64,000 bases of DNA from Bacteriovorax sp. Lineage in GTDB: Bacteria; Bdellovibrionota; Bacteriovoracia; Bacteriovoracales; Bacteriovoracaceae. The translations under genes and the position numbers were made by a program. The notes beneath the pieces were generated by a model that did not search any database, had not been told where the DNA came from, and was given only the letters and a program-made list of their open reading frames with translations. The stretch covers positions 1 to 64,000 of the forward strand of contig JAGOVS010000002.1 in NCBI GenBank assembly GCA_018060625.1, written 5' to 3'. This document shows, piece by piece, positions 51,711-61,007 of the stretch (position 1 is the first letter of the stretch; the number at the start of each line of letters is the position of its first letter).

Positions 51711-53207
51711 TTACGAAAACTTAAATATGCCAGCTAAAATTCTTTCAGCTGTAGCAGCTTCTATGTCATCAGGAACAACCTCTCCTGTGCCAAAAAACTT
51801 ATAAGGAAGATCTTTAATGTCTTGAGTGATATTAAAGAGTGATCCAAAATTTAAACAAGCATCCAAATGAGACACTACAACTCCATCCGAAAGACTTCGA
51901 TAAGTTCCAAGAACCTTTCTATTGTATAATTCAGAATGAATTGCCGAAAGAGTGATCAATACTTCCACTTTTGAAAAGGCCCTTCTTAGACCATCAATAA
52001 ATTTTTTCGTATCGTTATTTTCAGTATCGTTACATTTGTAATCAATAAAAACACTCTTTCCATCTTCAATCGCCTTGCGGCACTCTGAGACAATTTCTGC
52101 AATACTAGTGGCCTTAATGACGTTCATTCCAAAAATTTTCTCTGCAAAACTTGCTTTTGGTTCATTAATCGTTGTTATATTCTTAATAATCACTGATTCT
52201 TTTTTCAATGTTCCAATTTTTTGAACCATTGAACTTTGCCCACAAGAAACTTCAGAAAGGAAAACAGTGATCACAGGATTTTTCTGAGTATTCCCCGAAG
52301 AAAAAAGCGGCATTGCGGTTGAGACAGTTGCCACCATTTCCCTTAGGGCAAATTCAAAAACAACATCTGCATTTTCAACATCAGTTTCTGTCAATTCAAA
52401 TAATCCTTTTTTAATAAGGTGCTGAATATAACTTTCATTAATATCGAGACTTCTCAATGTCGTTCGCAACTGATAAATGCCAATGGGCTCTTTTTTATGT
52501 ATGCGCTCAAAGTTGCGAGTTAATTCAAATAATTTTTTTTCTATTTCATCGATTTTATTTTTTTGTTTTTCATACATATCCTCCCCCACCAAACGTGTCC
52601 CTTGGGAATTAATGGACTGCTGGCCTTGGGAAAATGAGGAGGAAGAATTCTTTTCTAATTTTTGCTCTGGTCTTGATTCCATTCTCACTTCCCCCCTTGG
52701 GGCCTGAGTGATCGGCCGACTTGCCTCAACTTCATCATCAAAATTAAAATCCATTGATGTTCGGCCATGACGGTCTTCTTTTTCTCCAAGGCTCAAAAAG
52801 TCATCCAGACCTTCACGAATTCCTGATTTGATTTGTGAAGCTATTCCTTTTGTGGAATTGACTGATCGATTAAGACCAGCGTTACCATATCCGCTGTTGA
52901 CTCTAGTAGAAGTTGATGACTTTTCTCTTGAATATTCATGTTGATCTATCATATTGGCTATATATCCTGCACTTCCATTATAAAATTCTTCTTTTTGGTT
53001 CTCATTAAGAACAGTGTCCACTGAAGCTTTTCTGACATAGTTTTTTTCAGAAATGGCCGCGGTGATTTCAATTTTCTTTTTTTTGAATGCGCCTTTTAAT
53101 CCTTTATTGGTTATTGTTTTCAAAATAACCGCATCCGGACCCAGTTCGCGCTTGATGTCTTTTAGGGCTTCTTCAATTGTGTCTGCTTCAAATTTTCTAA
53201 CGTACAT
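51711..53207 (-). CDS. flhF: FlhF-like protein with degenerate GTPase domain
   Basis: A 498-residue protein. Residues 1-60 match the FlhF N-terminus (KFEADTIEEALKDIKRELGPDAVILKT), followed by a long Ser/Asn/Gln-rich linker (about 75-210), an N-domain-like helical part and a G-like domain. The G1 loop, normally G-x4-GKT, reads LSEVSCGQSS (about 317-326), the G3 D-T-A-G is replaced by IDYKCND, and G4 T-K-L-D by SHLD. The final FFGTGEVVPDD matches the FlhF G5 end. GTP binding is therefore unlikely, although order in the operon (flhA-flhF-flhG) and both ends identify it as FlhF. The frame is continuous, so this is not a sequencing slip. Confidence 0.88.
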   Translation of the reverse strand: MYVRKFEADTIEEALKDIKRELGPDAVILKTITNKGLKGAFKKKKIEITAAISEKNYVRKASVDTVLNENQKEEFYNGSAGYIANMIDQHEYSREKSSTSTRVNSGYGNAGLNRSVNSTKGIASQIKSGIREGLDDFLSLGEKEDRHGRTSMDFNFDDEVEASRPITQAPRGEVRMESRPEQKLEKNSSSSFSQGQQSINSQGTRLVGEDMYEKQKNKIDEIEKKLFELTRNFERIHKKEPIGIYQLRTTLRSLDINESYIQHLIKKGLFELTETDVENADVVFEFALREMVATVSTAMPLFSSGNTQKNPVITVFLSEVSCGQSSMVQKIGTLKKESVIIKNITTINEPKASFAEKIFGMNVIKATSIAEIVSECRKAIEDGKSVFIDYKCNDTENNDTKKFIDGLRRAFSKVEVLITLSAIHSELYNRKVLGTYRSLSDGVVVSHLDACLNFGSLFNITQDIKDLPYKFFGTGEVVPDDIEAATAERILAGIFKFS

Positions 53208-53210
53208 TTA

Positions 53211-55289
53211 TTACAACCTCACCGTTCCTAGTGATCTGATATTAGCATCAGGGCTTAATTCATTGTGGCTTACTACCACAAGGTTGGGGATAAACTTTTC
53301 TGTTAAACGCTTAAAGTGAGAGCGAATAACCGGTGAACAGAGCACAACCATCTTTTCACCCATGCTTGTCGCTTCTTCAATTTTTTCATTGAGTGAAGCC
53401 AGGATGATCTGAGTGACTTTGGGATCCAAGGATAGCTGTTGACCTTGATCGGTTTGAATTATATTTTGAGCTATAGACTCTTCAATATTCCGATCTAAAG
53501 TAAACAGTGGAATATCTCCTTGATCACTTTTTATCTTCTCAGTTATGGTTCTAAACAGGGCTTGACGAGAAAATTCAGTCAACGCCTCTGTGTCTTTCAT
53601 TGTAGGTCCATACTCAGATAATGTCTCTAAAATTGTGCGTAGATCACGAACAGAAACTCCTTCTCTCAGTAAATTTTTCATGACCTTCAAGACTATTCCC
53701 AGATTTAATATATCAGGAATTAAATCATTAACCAATTTCGGGTTTGTCTCTTTAAAGTTATCCACAACCCGGACAAGTTCTTGGCGACCAAAAAGTTCAT
53801 GGAGATTAGATTTTAGAATTTCTGTTAAATGAGTTGCCACGATAGTTGAGCAGTCAACTACGGTATATCCATTGTATTGAGCATCTTCTTTCTGATCCTC
53901 AGAAATCCAGACGGCCCTTAAACCAAAAACGGGCTCAGTCGTTTCGACACCATCCATTTTTTCAATGACAGTCCCAGGATCCATGGCCAAAAAATAGTCT
54001 GACATCAATTCACCTTTGGCGACTTGTATCCCTTTAATTTTTACAGAATAACCGCCGGGCTTTAGTTCCAGGTTGTCTTTAATTTTAACGGAGGGAATAA
54101 TCACACCCCAATCAAGTGCAAAAATTTTCCTCATGTGGGTGATGCGCTCAAGTAGATCCCCATTTTGCTCGGTATCGACTAAGTGAACCAGTCCATAACC
54201 AACTTCCAATTCAACGAGCTCCATATTGAGAAGCTCTTCCAGATTTTGAGGATTAGCTTTTTTAGTCACTTCTACTGCTTTTTGCTTCTCTACAAGTTCT
54301 TCATTTGTATTACTTTGCTCAATTTTGAAAGCGATAAAACCCAAAGCTCCTCCCATGGCAAAAAAGGGAAATTTAGGAAGACCAGGAATCAACCCAAATA
54401 TGACTAATACCGCGCCTGAGATATATATGGCCTTAGGGTGAACTTTAAATTGTTTCTGAACTTGAGTCCCAATATTGTCATCATTGGTATTTCTTGTGAC
54501 GAGAATACCTGCGGCCGTAGAAATGATAAGGGCAGGAATTTGAGTGACGAGACCATCACCAACAGTTAGAAGGGTAAACGTTTCTGCGGCCTTTGCGACA
54601 TCCATCCCATTTTGAGTAACTCCAATGAGAATACCACCAATAATGTTAATTGCGGTGATCAAGATCCCGGCGATTGCATCTCCGCGAACAAACTTTGAAG
54701 CACCATCCATTGACCCGTAAAAATCAGCCTCTTCAGCGACTTCTTTACGTCTTCTTTTGGCCTCAACATCGTTAATTAATCCGGCGTTTAAATCAGCATC
54801 AATGGCCATTTGCTTACCAGGCATTGCATCCAAGGTAAATCTGGCAGCAACTTCAGCAACTCGGCCCGCACCTTTTGTAACAACCATAAAGTTGATGATG
54901 ACTAAGATAATAAAGATAACAATTCCTACGATGAAATTACCTTGAACGACGAATTCACCAAATGACTTAATGATTTCTCCCGCGGCCGCTGTTCCATCAG
55001 CAGCTCCATGGATAAGAATATTTCTGGTTGAAGCAACGTTCAGGGCCAATCTAAAAAGAGTTGAGATAAGTAGCACAGAAGGAAAAGTTGAAAAATCTAA
55101 TGGCTTTTTAGTATAAAGAGAAACAAGCATGATCATGACTGCAAAAGCGAGGGAGAGGGCAAGTAATAAATCTAAAAGAAGAGGAGGGATTGGAACAATC
55201 ATAACGACGAGAATCAGTAAAATCCCAATGGCCGCCAGAACATCTGGGCCTTGAGTAAAGATTTTCATTTTCTTAAACATGTCATTCAT
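53211..55289 (-). CDS. flhA: flagellar export gate protein FlhA
   Basis: A 692-residue protein of usual length. It has eight N-terminal membrane spans with PIPPLLLDLLLALSLAFAVMIMLV and the FHIPEP-region DFSTFPSVLLISTLFRLALNVASTR, the loop DAMPGKQMAIDADLNAGLI, then the cytoplasmic ring domain. FlhA forms the nonameric export gate driven by proton motive force. The gene directly precedes flhF with 3 bases between them. Confidence 0.97.
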   Translation of the reverse strand: MNDMFKKMKIFTQGPDVLAAIGILLILVVMIVPIPPLLLDLLLALSLAFAVMIMLVSLYTKKPLDFSTFPSVLLISTLFRLALNVASTRNILIHGAADGTAAAGEIIKSFGEFVVQGNFIVGIVIFIILVIINFMVVTKGAGRVAEVAARFTLDAMPGKQMAIDADLNAGLINDVEAKRRRKEVAEEADFYGSMDGASKFVRGDAIAGILITAINIIGGILIGVTQNGMDVAKAAETFTLLTVGDGLVTQIPALIISTAAGILVTRNTNDDNIGTQVQKQFKVHPKAIYISGAVLVIFGLIPGLPKFPFFAMGGALGFIAFKIEQSNTNEELVEKQKAVEVTKKANPQNLEELLNMELVELEVGYGLVHLVDTEQNGDLLERITHMRKIFALDWGVIIPSVKIKDNLELKPGGYSVKIKGIQVAKGELMSDYFLAMDPGTVIEKMDGVETTEPVFGLRAVWISEDQKEDAQYNGYTVVDCSTIVATHLTEILKSNLHELFGRQELVRVVDNFKETNPKLVNDLIPDILNLGIVLKVMKNLLREGVSVRDLRTILETLSEYGPTMKDTEALTEFSRQALFRTITEKIKSDQGDIPLFTLDRNIEESIAQNIIQTDQGQQLSLDPKVTQIILASLNEKIEEATSMGEKMVVLCSPVIRSHFKRLTEKFIPNLVVVSHNELSPDANIRSLGTVRL

Positions 55290-55303
55290 AATTTACCTAT
55301 GCA

Positions 55304-56383
55304 TTATGCTAATGCTTTTTTCTTTTTCTTAAGTTTATAAACAAAGGAGAGAACTTCTGCGACGGCCTTATACAAATTGCGCGGGACAGGCGCGCCTACT
55401 TTTACCGTTTTATAAAGAGTGCGTGCCAAAAGAACATTTTCGACTATGGGAATATTATGGAGCTTGGCAAGCTCTCTGATTTTAAGGGCCATATGATCCT
55501 GTCCCTTACCTATGACCATGGGAGAAACCATATTTTGAGCATCATATTTCAAAACGATACTAATATGGGTTGGATTCGTGACAATAACATCCGCCGTCTG
55601 CACGTCTTTAATCATGCGTTTTCTAGACATCTCTCTTTGGATTTGACGAATACGCTGCTTAATTTCTGGATTTCCGTCTTGTTCTTTACTTTCTTGTTTT
55701 AATTGTTGCTTTGTTTGCCTAATTTTCTTTTGATAAGTAAATTTCTGGTAAGCAAAATCCATCATTGCAACAACCCCAAGCGCCATCAAAATGGCAAATG
55801 AGATTTTCATAAGCAGTTCTTTCCCATAAAGAAAGGATTGATAAATTTCAAGATGCATAAAACCATTATAGCGAGCGATATCATCTTTTAAGTAAGCGTA
55901 AACAACCGCAAGGATCACGGCGAATTTGATAATTCCTTTTACTGTTTCAAAGAGAGATTGCATGGAGAAAAGTTTTTTTATTCCATTTATGGGATTTACG
56001 CGATCAAAATTGAGTTCCAAGATATCTGGAGAATACAAAAAGCCAATTTGAGCTATCTGGACAAGTACCCCCACACAAAGTGCGGTAAACATGACTGGTG
56101 CCCCACACTTTATGGCCACCGCAAATGTTCTGGTCGTTATCGTGTGGAGAGATTTCTCCGTGAATGCCGTGGATGCATCAAGGGTGTAAAGCCACTCCAC
56201 GTATTTTGTTAATTCTTCATAAATATAAACAAGAGAAAGTGATAAAGCTAAAAGACAAGCAGCTAAAACAAGAACAGATGTGAGCTCTCGAGAGGAGGCA
56301 ACATCTCCTTTCTTTCTAAACTCTTCAATCCTATGTTGGGACGGTTCTTCGGTCTTTTCCCCGTCGTCTTGTTCTTCGGCCAT
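55304..56383 (-). CDS. flhB: flagellar export switch protein FlhB
   Basis: A 359-residue protein with four membrane spans and a C-terminal cytoplasmic domain. The self-cleavage site N-P-T-H is present (VTNPTHISIVLKY), used to switch substrate from hook to filament. The N-terminus EKTEEPSQHRIEEFRKKGDVASSREL is the family signature. It lies between fliR and flhA. Confidence 0.97.
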   Translation of the reverse strand: MAEEQDDGEKTEEPSQHRIEEFRKKGDVASSRELTSVLVLAACLLALSLSLVYIYEELTKYVEWLYTLDASTAFTEKSLHTITTRTFAVAIKCGAPVMFTALCVGVLVQIAQIGFLYSPDILELNFDRVNPINGIKKLFSMQSLFETVKGIIKFAVILAVVYAYLKDDIARYNGFMHLEIYQSFLYGKELLMKISFAILMALGVVAMMDFAYQKFTYQKKIRQTKQQLKQESKEQDGNPEIKQRIRQIQREMSRKRMIKDVQTADVIVTNPTHISIVLKYDAQNMVSPMVIGKGQDHMALKIRELAKLHNIPIVENVLLARTLYKTVKVGAPVPRNLYKAVAEVLSFVYKLKKKKKALA

Positions 56384-56409
56384 CCTAGCCTTCTCCTATT
56401 TTCCTCAAT

Positions 56410-57189
56410 TCAAGAGAGGAATTGAAACCATTGTCCTAATTTTTCCGTATAAATTCTAAAACAAGTTTGAAAAAACTCATCAGATCCCGCGACAAAAACA
56501 AGAAGCCCTAGTCCAATGTTTACTGCAAAGCTCACGGCGATTACATTCATTTGAGGAACGGCCCGTGAAACGATTCCCATCACGGCATTAATGACTACGT
56601 TGATAAAAATCATAGGTGTCGATAGCATTAAGGCCGAAATAAAAAATGCCTTAAACATCATGATGAAAAATTCTGCAGAGTGTGCCATTTTTCCCAAATT
56701 ATAAATATGCACTGTTGAAAAGGAGGAAATCACACCTTTAAACATAGGAATAAGTGCTCCTGTCGTTAAAATCATCATTAAGACAGTCCATTCAATTAAT
56801 TTTTCAAATGGCCCGACTTGCCCACCTGCATTTGGGTCAAAATAATGAAGAGCATTGAATCCCACTTGCTGAGTAATGAGTGCCCCTGCAGAAATAAAAA
56901 TACTCATAATTGATTTAACAAAAAAACCAATAACTAGCCCGACTATTGTATTAAAAATCGTTAGATACCAAAAGCTCTCTACACCAACATGCTTAATATC
57001 TAAAATAAGTTGACCTTCTATCAAAGGAAAAAAAGCAAAAGTAATCACTAAGGTTGCCAGAACTTTAACAACCACAGGTATTGAGACGTTATCAAATAAA
57101 GGCAATTGAAAAATCACAGCTAACCAACGTGTAAACGCCAACCAAAAAGCGACAATGACGGTCATATCTGTGATTTGCAAACTCAACAT
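56410..57189 (-). CDS. fliR: flagellar export protein FliR
   Basis: A 259-residue inner-membrane protein with about six spans. Typical segments are TRWLAVIFQLPLFDNVSIPVVVKV near the N-terminus and AVPQMNVIAVSFAVNIGLGLLV near the C-terminus (the P-Q-M-N motif). With FliP and FliQ it forms the helical core of the export gate. Confidence 0.95.
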   Translation of the reverse strand: MLSLQITDMTVIVAFWLAFTRWLAVIFQLPLFDNVSIPVVVKVLATLVITFAFFPLIEGQLILDIKHVGVESFWYLTIFNTIVGLVIGFFVKSIMSIFISAGALITQQVGFNALHYFDPNAGGQVGPFEKLIEWTVLMMILTTGALIPMFKGVISSFSTVHIYNLGKMAHSAEFFIMMFKAFFISALMLSTPMIFINVVINAVMGIVSRAVPQMNVIAVSFAVNIGLGLLVFVAGSDEFFQTCFRIYTEKLGQWFQFLS

Positions 57190-57197
57190 TTATTTAC

Positions 57198-57473
57198 CTA
57201 GCGCTCCATTACTATTTTAGGAATATTCAAAAATAAATCTTTCGTAAAAGTCGTCAATGTATCTGACATCCAAGGTGCAAAAAAAACAAGGGCTGCAACA
57301 ATGACCAAAATTTTTGGAATAAAAGAAAGTGTCTGTTCATTGATTTGAGTAACCGCTTGAAAAAGAGATACCAAAATACCCATAAGAAGAGCGCCGATGA
57401 GCATAGGAGCTGAAACCATAAGGGCCACTTTTATTGCTTGATGAGTAATGTCTGCATAAGAATCAAATTGCAT
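57198..57473 (-). CDS. fliQ: flagellar export protein FliQ
   Basis: A 91-residue protein with two membrane spans (about 15-38 and 50-73) and the family sequence LLMGILVSLFQAVTQINEQTLSFIPKI between them. Four copies pack around FliP in the export gate. It lies between fliP and fliR in standard order. Confidence 0.95.
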   Translation of the reverse strand: MQFDSYADITHQAIKVALMVSAPMLIGALLMGILVSLFQAVTQINEQTLSFIPKILVIVAALVFFAPWMSDTLTTFTKDLFLNIPKIVMER

Positions 57474-57480
57474 AATGCCT

Positions 57481-58272
57481 CTATGGGTTAAACGATCTTA
57501 AGATGGAACCTGTTACCAACTGCCATCCATCAACTAAAACAAAAAGTAAGAGTTTAAAGGGAAGAGATACGACAACAGGGGGTAACATCATCATCCCCAT
57601 GGCCATTAAAACAGAGGCTACGACCATATCTAAAATAAGAAATGGTATATAAAGTAAAAATCCAATTTGAAAAGACGTTTTTAATTCCGAGATAATGAAA
57701 GCTGGAATTAAATAATGAATCGGGACATCGTCAATTGTACTAGGAGCTGTCTTTCCAGTGACATCGTAAAATAATCCAATATCTGCTTTCCTCACTTGTT
57801 TTTGCATGAAACTTCGAAGTGCCAGTGTGATTTCATCAATGGCCACGGTTGTTGTCACTGATTTTTTTAAATAGGGATCAATGGCCTTATTGAAAATTCT
57901 CTCACCAGTCGGCTGCATGACAAACATTGATAAGAATAAAGAGAATCCGACCAATACTTGATTCGGAGGCATGTTCTGAGTTCCAATCGCCTGTCGCATG
58001 AAAGAGAGCACGATTAAAATCCGTGTGAAACTTGTACATAAAATGAGAATAGATGGTGCTAAGGTAATTATGGTGAACAATGCAAGAATTTCGATCGAAT
58101 CAACCAGATTGGCCCCTTGACCAAAATTAATAGACATTCCTGGAAGAGCAACACTATTTGCATTTGTGGCCTGAGGGAATGCAAGTGCCGGTAACAAGCA
58201 AAGAGCGAGAAACGAAAAAAACTTCGTTACTTGCAGCACTTTGAAAGACTTGAGAGTTCTTAGAGCATCCAT
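57481..58272 (-). CDS. fliP: flagellar export protein FliP
   Basis: A 263-residue protein with a cleavable signal peptide (FFSFLALCLLPALAFP), as usual for FliP, then four spans. Conserved blocks: SILILCTSFTRILIVLSFMRQAIGTQNMPPNQVLVGFSLFL and, at the end, MLPPVVVSLPFKLLLFVLVDGW. The ATG at 58272 is used because the in-frame TTG at 58281 sits directly on the AAGGA ribosome binding site. FliP is the first part of the core export complex. Confidence 0.95.
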   Translation of the reverse strand: MDALRTLKSFKVLQVTKFFSFLALCLLPALAFPQATNANSVALPGMSINFGQGANLVDSIEILALFTIITLAPSILILCTSFTRILIVLSFMRQAIGTQNMPPNQVLVGFSLFLSMFVMQPTGERIFNKAIDPYLKKSVTTTVAIDEITLALRSFMQKQVRKADIGLFYDVTGKTAPSTIDDVPIHYLIPAFIISELKTSFQIGFLLYIPFLILDMVVASVLMAMGMMMLPPVVVSLPFKLLLFVLVDGWQLVTGSILRSFNP

Positions 58273-58284
58273 GCTCACCAATCC

Positions 58285-59526
58285 TTATTGTATTTGTTTC
58301 ATGTGTTTAAGTTTTGTTTTAATTTGATCTGAAAATCTCACCTGATCTTTTACTGGAGATTTCTCAATGGCCTTAGCAGCATTGGTGGCCTGTTTCTTGT
58401 CTAGATTGCTCTCGTCATTTGTTTCGGCAAGCATATCATCTAGTGAGTAATCACTAATCGCACTATCTTCTTTCAACTTAAATTCTTTTGATGCTCTATT
58501 GGCCGAATATAAATTTGTGTCAAAATTTGAACCTGACACTTCTTCTTCACCTGTTTTAATTAATCCAGTGACATCTTGAATTTCTGAGATCAAAGAAATC
58601 CCCCCTTCCGTATTTGAAATGAGAAAAACCTGTTTATGAGCTTTAACCATTATCAACGTTCTCTTAGGGGCGACATGGGTTGTACTTAAGACTTCCACCA
58701 TTTTTGTGCTATGAAGAAATCCGAGCTTCCCTTTCTTGATCACTCCCTTTTTAAACATTGTTAAGACTCCGTAAAAACCAAGAATCATTAAACTTAGGAA
58801 TGCAACGAACTTACCAATATAGGCCGACAAGGAAAAATTTGACTTTGTTGGAACTTCTTTATTAAACGAAGAGTTAGCAGCAGTCTTTTCAAGACTTGCC
58901 TGGGTCAAATTGACTCCGTCTTTTTGAGTAGTATCAGCATGGTCTCCCTTGGTGACTCCACTACTCTTTGCTTGCTCAGGGTGTTTTTCTTCCGCTAATT
59001 TTTCATTTTCTTTAACGAGATTTGATAAGTAACTTTCATCCAATTTTTCTGCTTCTGCATTAGTCCCATCATTATTATTAACTTGTGCAACGACACCTGG
59101 GGCGCGATAAAGAGAGCGAGCTTCCTTGCTTGATGCCTGATTAACAATGCCCACTCCTCGAGGAAAACTCACATCAAAAGATCCCTCTTTTAAGGTAATA
59201 TTTACGAGTGACTCTTTTCCTTGCAATGAATACGGAAGCACAGCTTTGACCGATACGGTATCACGATCCATTTGAGAAGCCGTGACAATTGATCCATTGA
59301 AATTTTTTTGAATTTTTCCAGCAACGTGCGCCTTGGGAATTGTGATTTGAAGAATTTTGTCATTCACAGAGATTTGCGGGTTATCATTGAGATTCCCTGT
59401 GAGCTTAATAGAGAGATGGTTTTCAGCTCCTTTATCATTTCTTAATTCAATGGCCTTAATCTTCACATCTTCAGCAAAAAGTGAAAGACTTGAAAAGAGA
59501 AAAAGAATACCTAAAAAATTCTTCAC
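58285..59526 (-). CDS. fliO: long FliO with exported N-terminal domain
   Basis: A 413-residue protein between fliN and fliP, the place of fliO. Residues 1-18 are a signal peptide. About 20-125 form a beta-rich periplasmic domain (IKLTGNLNDNPQISVND, ITIPKAHV, SVKAVLPYS), perhaps AMIN-like. A Ser/Asn/Lys-rich linker (130-230) leads to one span (about 233-255) and the FliO-type cytoplasmic part: GKLGFLHSTKMVEVLSTTHVAPKRTLIMVKAHKQVFLIS. FliO of model bacteria is only about 100-140 residues, so the long periplasmic part is unusual. FliO guides FliP complex assembly. Confidence 0.85.
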   Translation of the reverse strand: MKNFLGILFLFSSLSLFAEDVKIKAIELRNDKGAENHLSIKLTGNLNDNPQISVNDKILQITIPKAHVAGKIQKNFNGSIVTASQMDRDTVSVKAVLPYSLQGKESLVNITLKEGSFDVSFPRGVGIVNQASSKEARSLYRAPGVVAQVNNNDGTNAEAEKLDESYLSNLVKENEKLAEEKHPEQAKSSGVTKGDHADTTQKDGVNLTQASLEKTAANSSFNKEVPTKSNFSLSAYIGKFVAFLSLMILGFYGVLTMFKKGVIKKGKLGFLHSTKMVEVLSTTHVAPKRTLIMVKAHKQVFLISNTEGGISLISEIQDVTGLIKTGEEEVSGSNFDTNLYSANRASKEFKLKEDSAISDYSLDDMLAETNDESNLDKKQATNAAKAIEKSPVKDQVRFSDQIKTKLKHMKQIQ

Positions 59527-59541
59527 AACAATCTCCTGGAC

Positions 59542-59874
59542 TTACTTAAGAGTTTCAATTCGCTCAATTGGACTAATAATATCTGTTAGACGAATACCAA
59601 ACTTTTCGTTAACAACAACAACTTCACCTTTTGCAACGAGCTTGCCATTAACAAGGATTTCTAAAGGTTCACCGGCCAACTTATCAAGCTCTAAAACGGA
59701 ACCTTGACCTAGTTGTAGTAAATCCTTCACGATGATTTGAGTTCTTCCCAATTCAACTGAAACCTTTAATGGTATATCAAGAATAAAATCAAGATTCTGG
59801 ACTTTAAGTTTGTTAAGAGAATCATCTCCTGCTTTTACTTCATCCGCCATTCTTTCAACATTTACTTTATTCAT
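59542..59874 (-). CDS. fliN: flagellar motor switch protein FliN
   Basis: A 110-residue C-ring protein of the SpoA family: [69 protein letters not shown] is the full domain in short. The N-terminal 30 residues are a charged tail. It binds FliM and the export ATPase regulator FliH. It lies in order fliM-fliN-fliO. Confidence 0.96.
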   Translation of the reverse strand: MNKVNVERMADEVKAGDDSLNKLKVQNLDFILDIPLKVSVELGRTQIIVKDLLQLGQGSVLELDKLAGEPLEILVNGKLVAKGEVVVVNEKFGIRLTDIISPIERIETLK

Positions 59875-59907
59875 CTTTCTTCTCCCCTTTCACTCTTAAA
59901 TTTTTAA

Positions 59908-60933
59908 TTAATCTTCATTCGATTTTTCATATGCCACACTGGCATTCACTTTGGTGATTTGAACCGCACGATTTCCTTTATAAGTCCCCATGAGACATTT
60001 CATTTTTTCCACTCCCTCGATGGCCACTGAAACTTCTCCAGATGCATCTTGGTCCAGGGGAATGATGTCACCTGTTTCAAGAGTAAGAAGATCCCCTAGA
60101 GTCATTTCAGCTTCCCCAAGACGAACAACGACAGTCGCTTTGGTATTTTTGATGTGCTCATTCATCGCCTGTGTCCAGATCGAATCGGCCATCTCATTAT
60201 CAGTCTGGAAGCTAGAAGAAAGTTTTTGTTTAATTGGCTCTATGGTCGAGTAAGGAACAACAATCATGATTGTTCCAGAGGCCGACTCAAATTCAACTTC
60301 AAGAGTTGTTGCGATAATAACATCTGAAGGTGGTACAACCCCTACGAACTGAGGGTTAATTTCTGTTCTTAAGTATTGAGCATCTATTCTATGGACCGGG
60401 GCCCAAGCTTCTTCTAAATCATTAATGGCCATATCCATAATCTTTCTCATGAATGAGAGCTCAATCATGGTAAATTCTTTCCCTTCAATCTTAGTAAAAG
60501 GTCTATCTGTTCCCCCGAAATAGGAATCGATAATCGCGTAGGCTAATTTTGATTCAAAAACCAAAAGTGCAGGACCTCTGAGTTCGTTAAAACGCATGAT
60601 ACACATACACGATGGAATCGGTAGGGTGTTTACAAATTCACCAAATTTTAAAAGATCTGTAGAAATAATTGAGATTGTAGAAATTTTTCTTAAGGAATTT
60701 GAGAGTGAAACACGAAAGCTGCGAATGAAGCGTTCATAAATAATTTCAAGAATAGGCATTCTACCACGAATAACCCGATCTTGATTGGTGAGGTCATAGG
60801 TTTGAATATTCTCATCAGAATCATCATCTGAACTTCCACCGGAGTCCCCTCCGCCAGAAAATGAATCGCCACCAGAATCATTGACGGCGTTTAAGAGTGC
60901 ATCTACTTCATCTTGACTTAAAACCTGCGCCAT
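59908..60933 (-). CDS. fliM: flagellar motor switch protein FliM
   Basis: A 341-residue C-ring protein. The N-terminal LSQDEVDALLNAV is the CheY-P binding peptide; a Gly/Ser/Asp-rich linker (18-40) follows, then the CheC-like middle domain (FVNTLPIPSCMCIMRFNELRGPALLVFESKLAYAIID, with GGTDRPF) and a SpoA C-terminal domain (VVVRLGEAEMTLGDLLTLETGDIIPLD). It sets rotor direction. Confidence 0.97.
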   Translation of the reverse strand: MAQVLSQDEVDALLNAVNDSGGDSFSGGGDSGGSSDDDSDENIQTYDLTNQDRVIRGRMPILEIIYERFIRSFRVSLSNSLRKISTISIISTDLLKFGEFVNTLPIPSCMCIMRFNELRGPALLVFESKLAYAIIDSYFGGTDRPFTKIEGKEFTMIELSFMRKIMDMAINDLEEAWAPVHRIDAQYLRTEINPQFVGVVPPSDVIIATTLEVEFESASGTIMIVVPYSTIEPIKQKLSSSFQTDNEMADSIWTQAMNEHIKNTKATVVVRLGEAEMTLGDLLTLETGDIIPLDQDASGEVSVAIEGVEKMKCLMGTYKGNRAVQITKVNASVAYEKSNED

Positions 60934-61007
60934 AATCTTCCCCTCCTGGGATTCATAAAGCTATTAACACAATGGCACTCACTTCGTGTGGGTGCCCAAA
61001 AAACCTT

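Noticed and set aside
51711-53207. FlhF motif loss as a sequencing frameshift
   Set aside because: The frame is open over 498 codons, and sequence on both sides of the altered motifs, including the C-terminal FlhF ending, stays in register.
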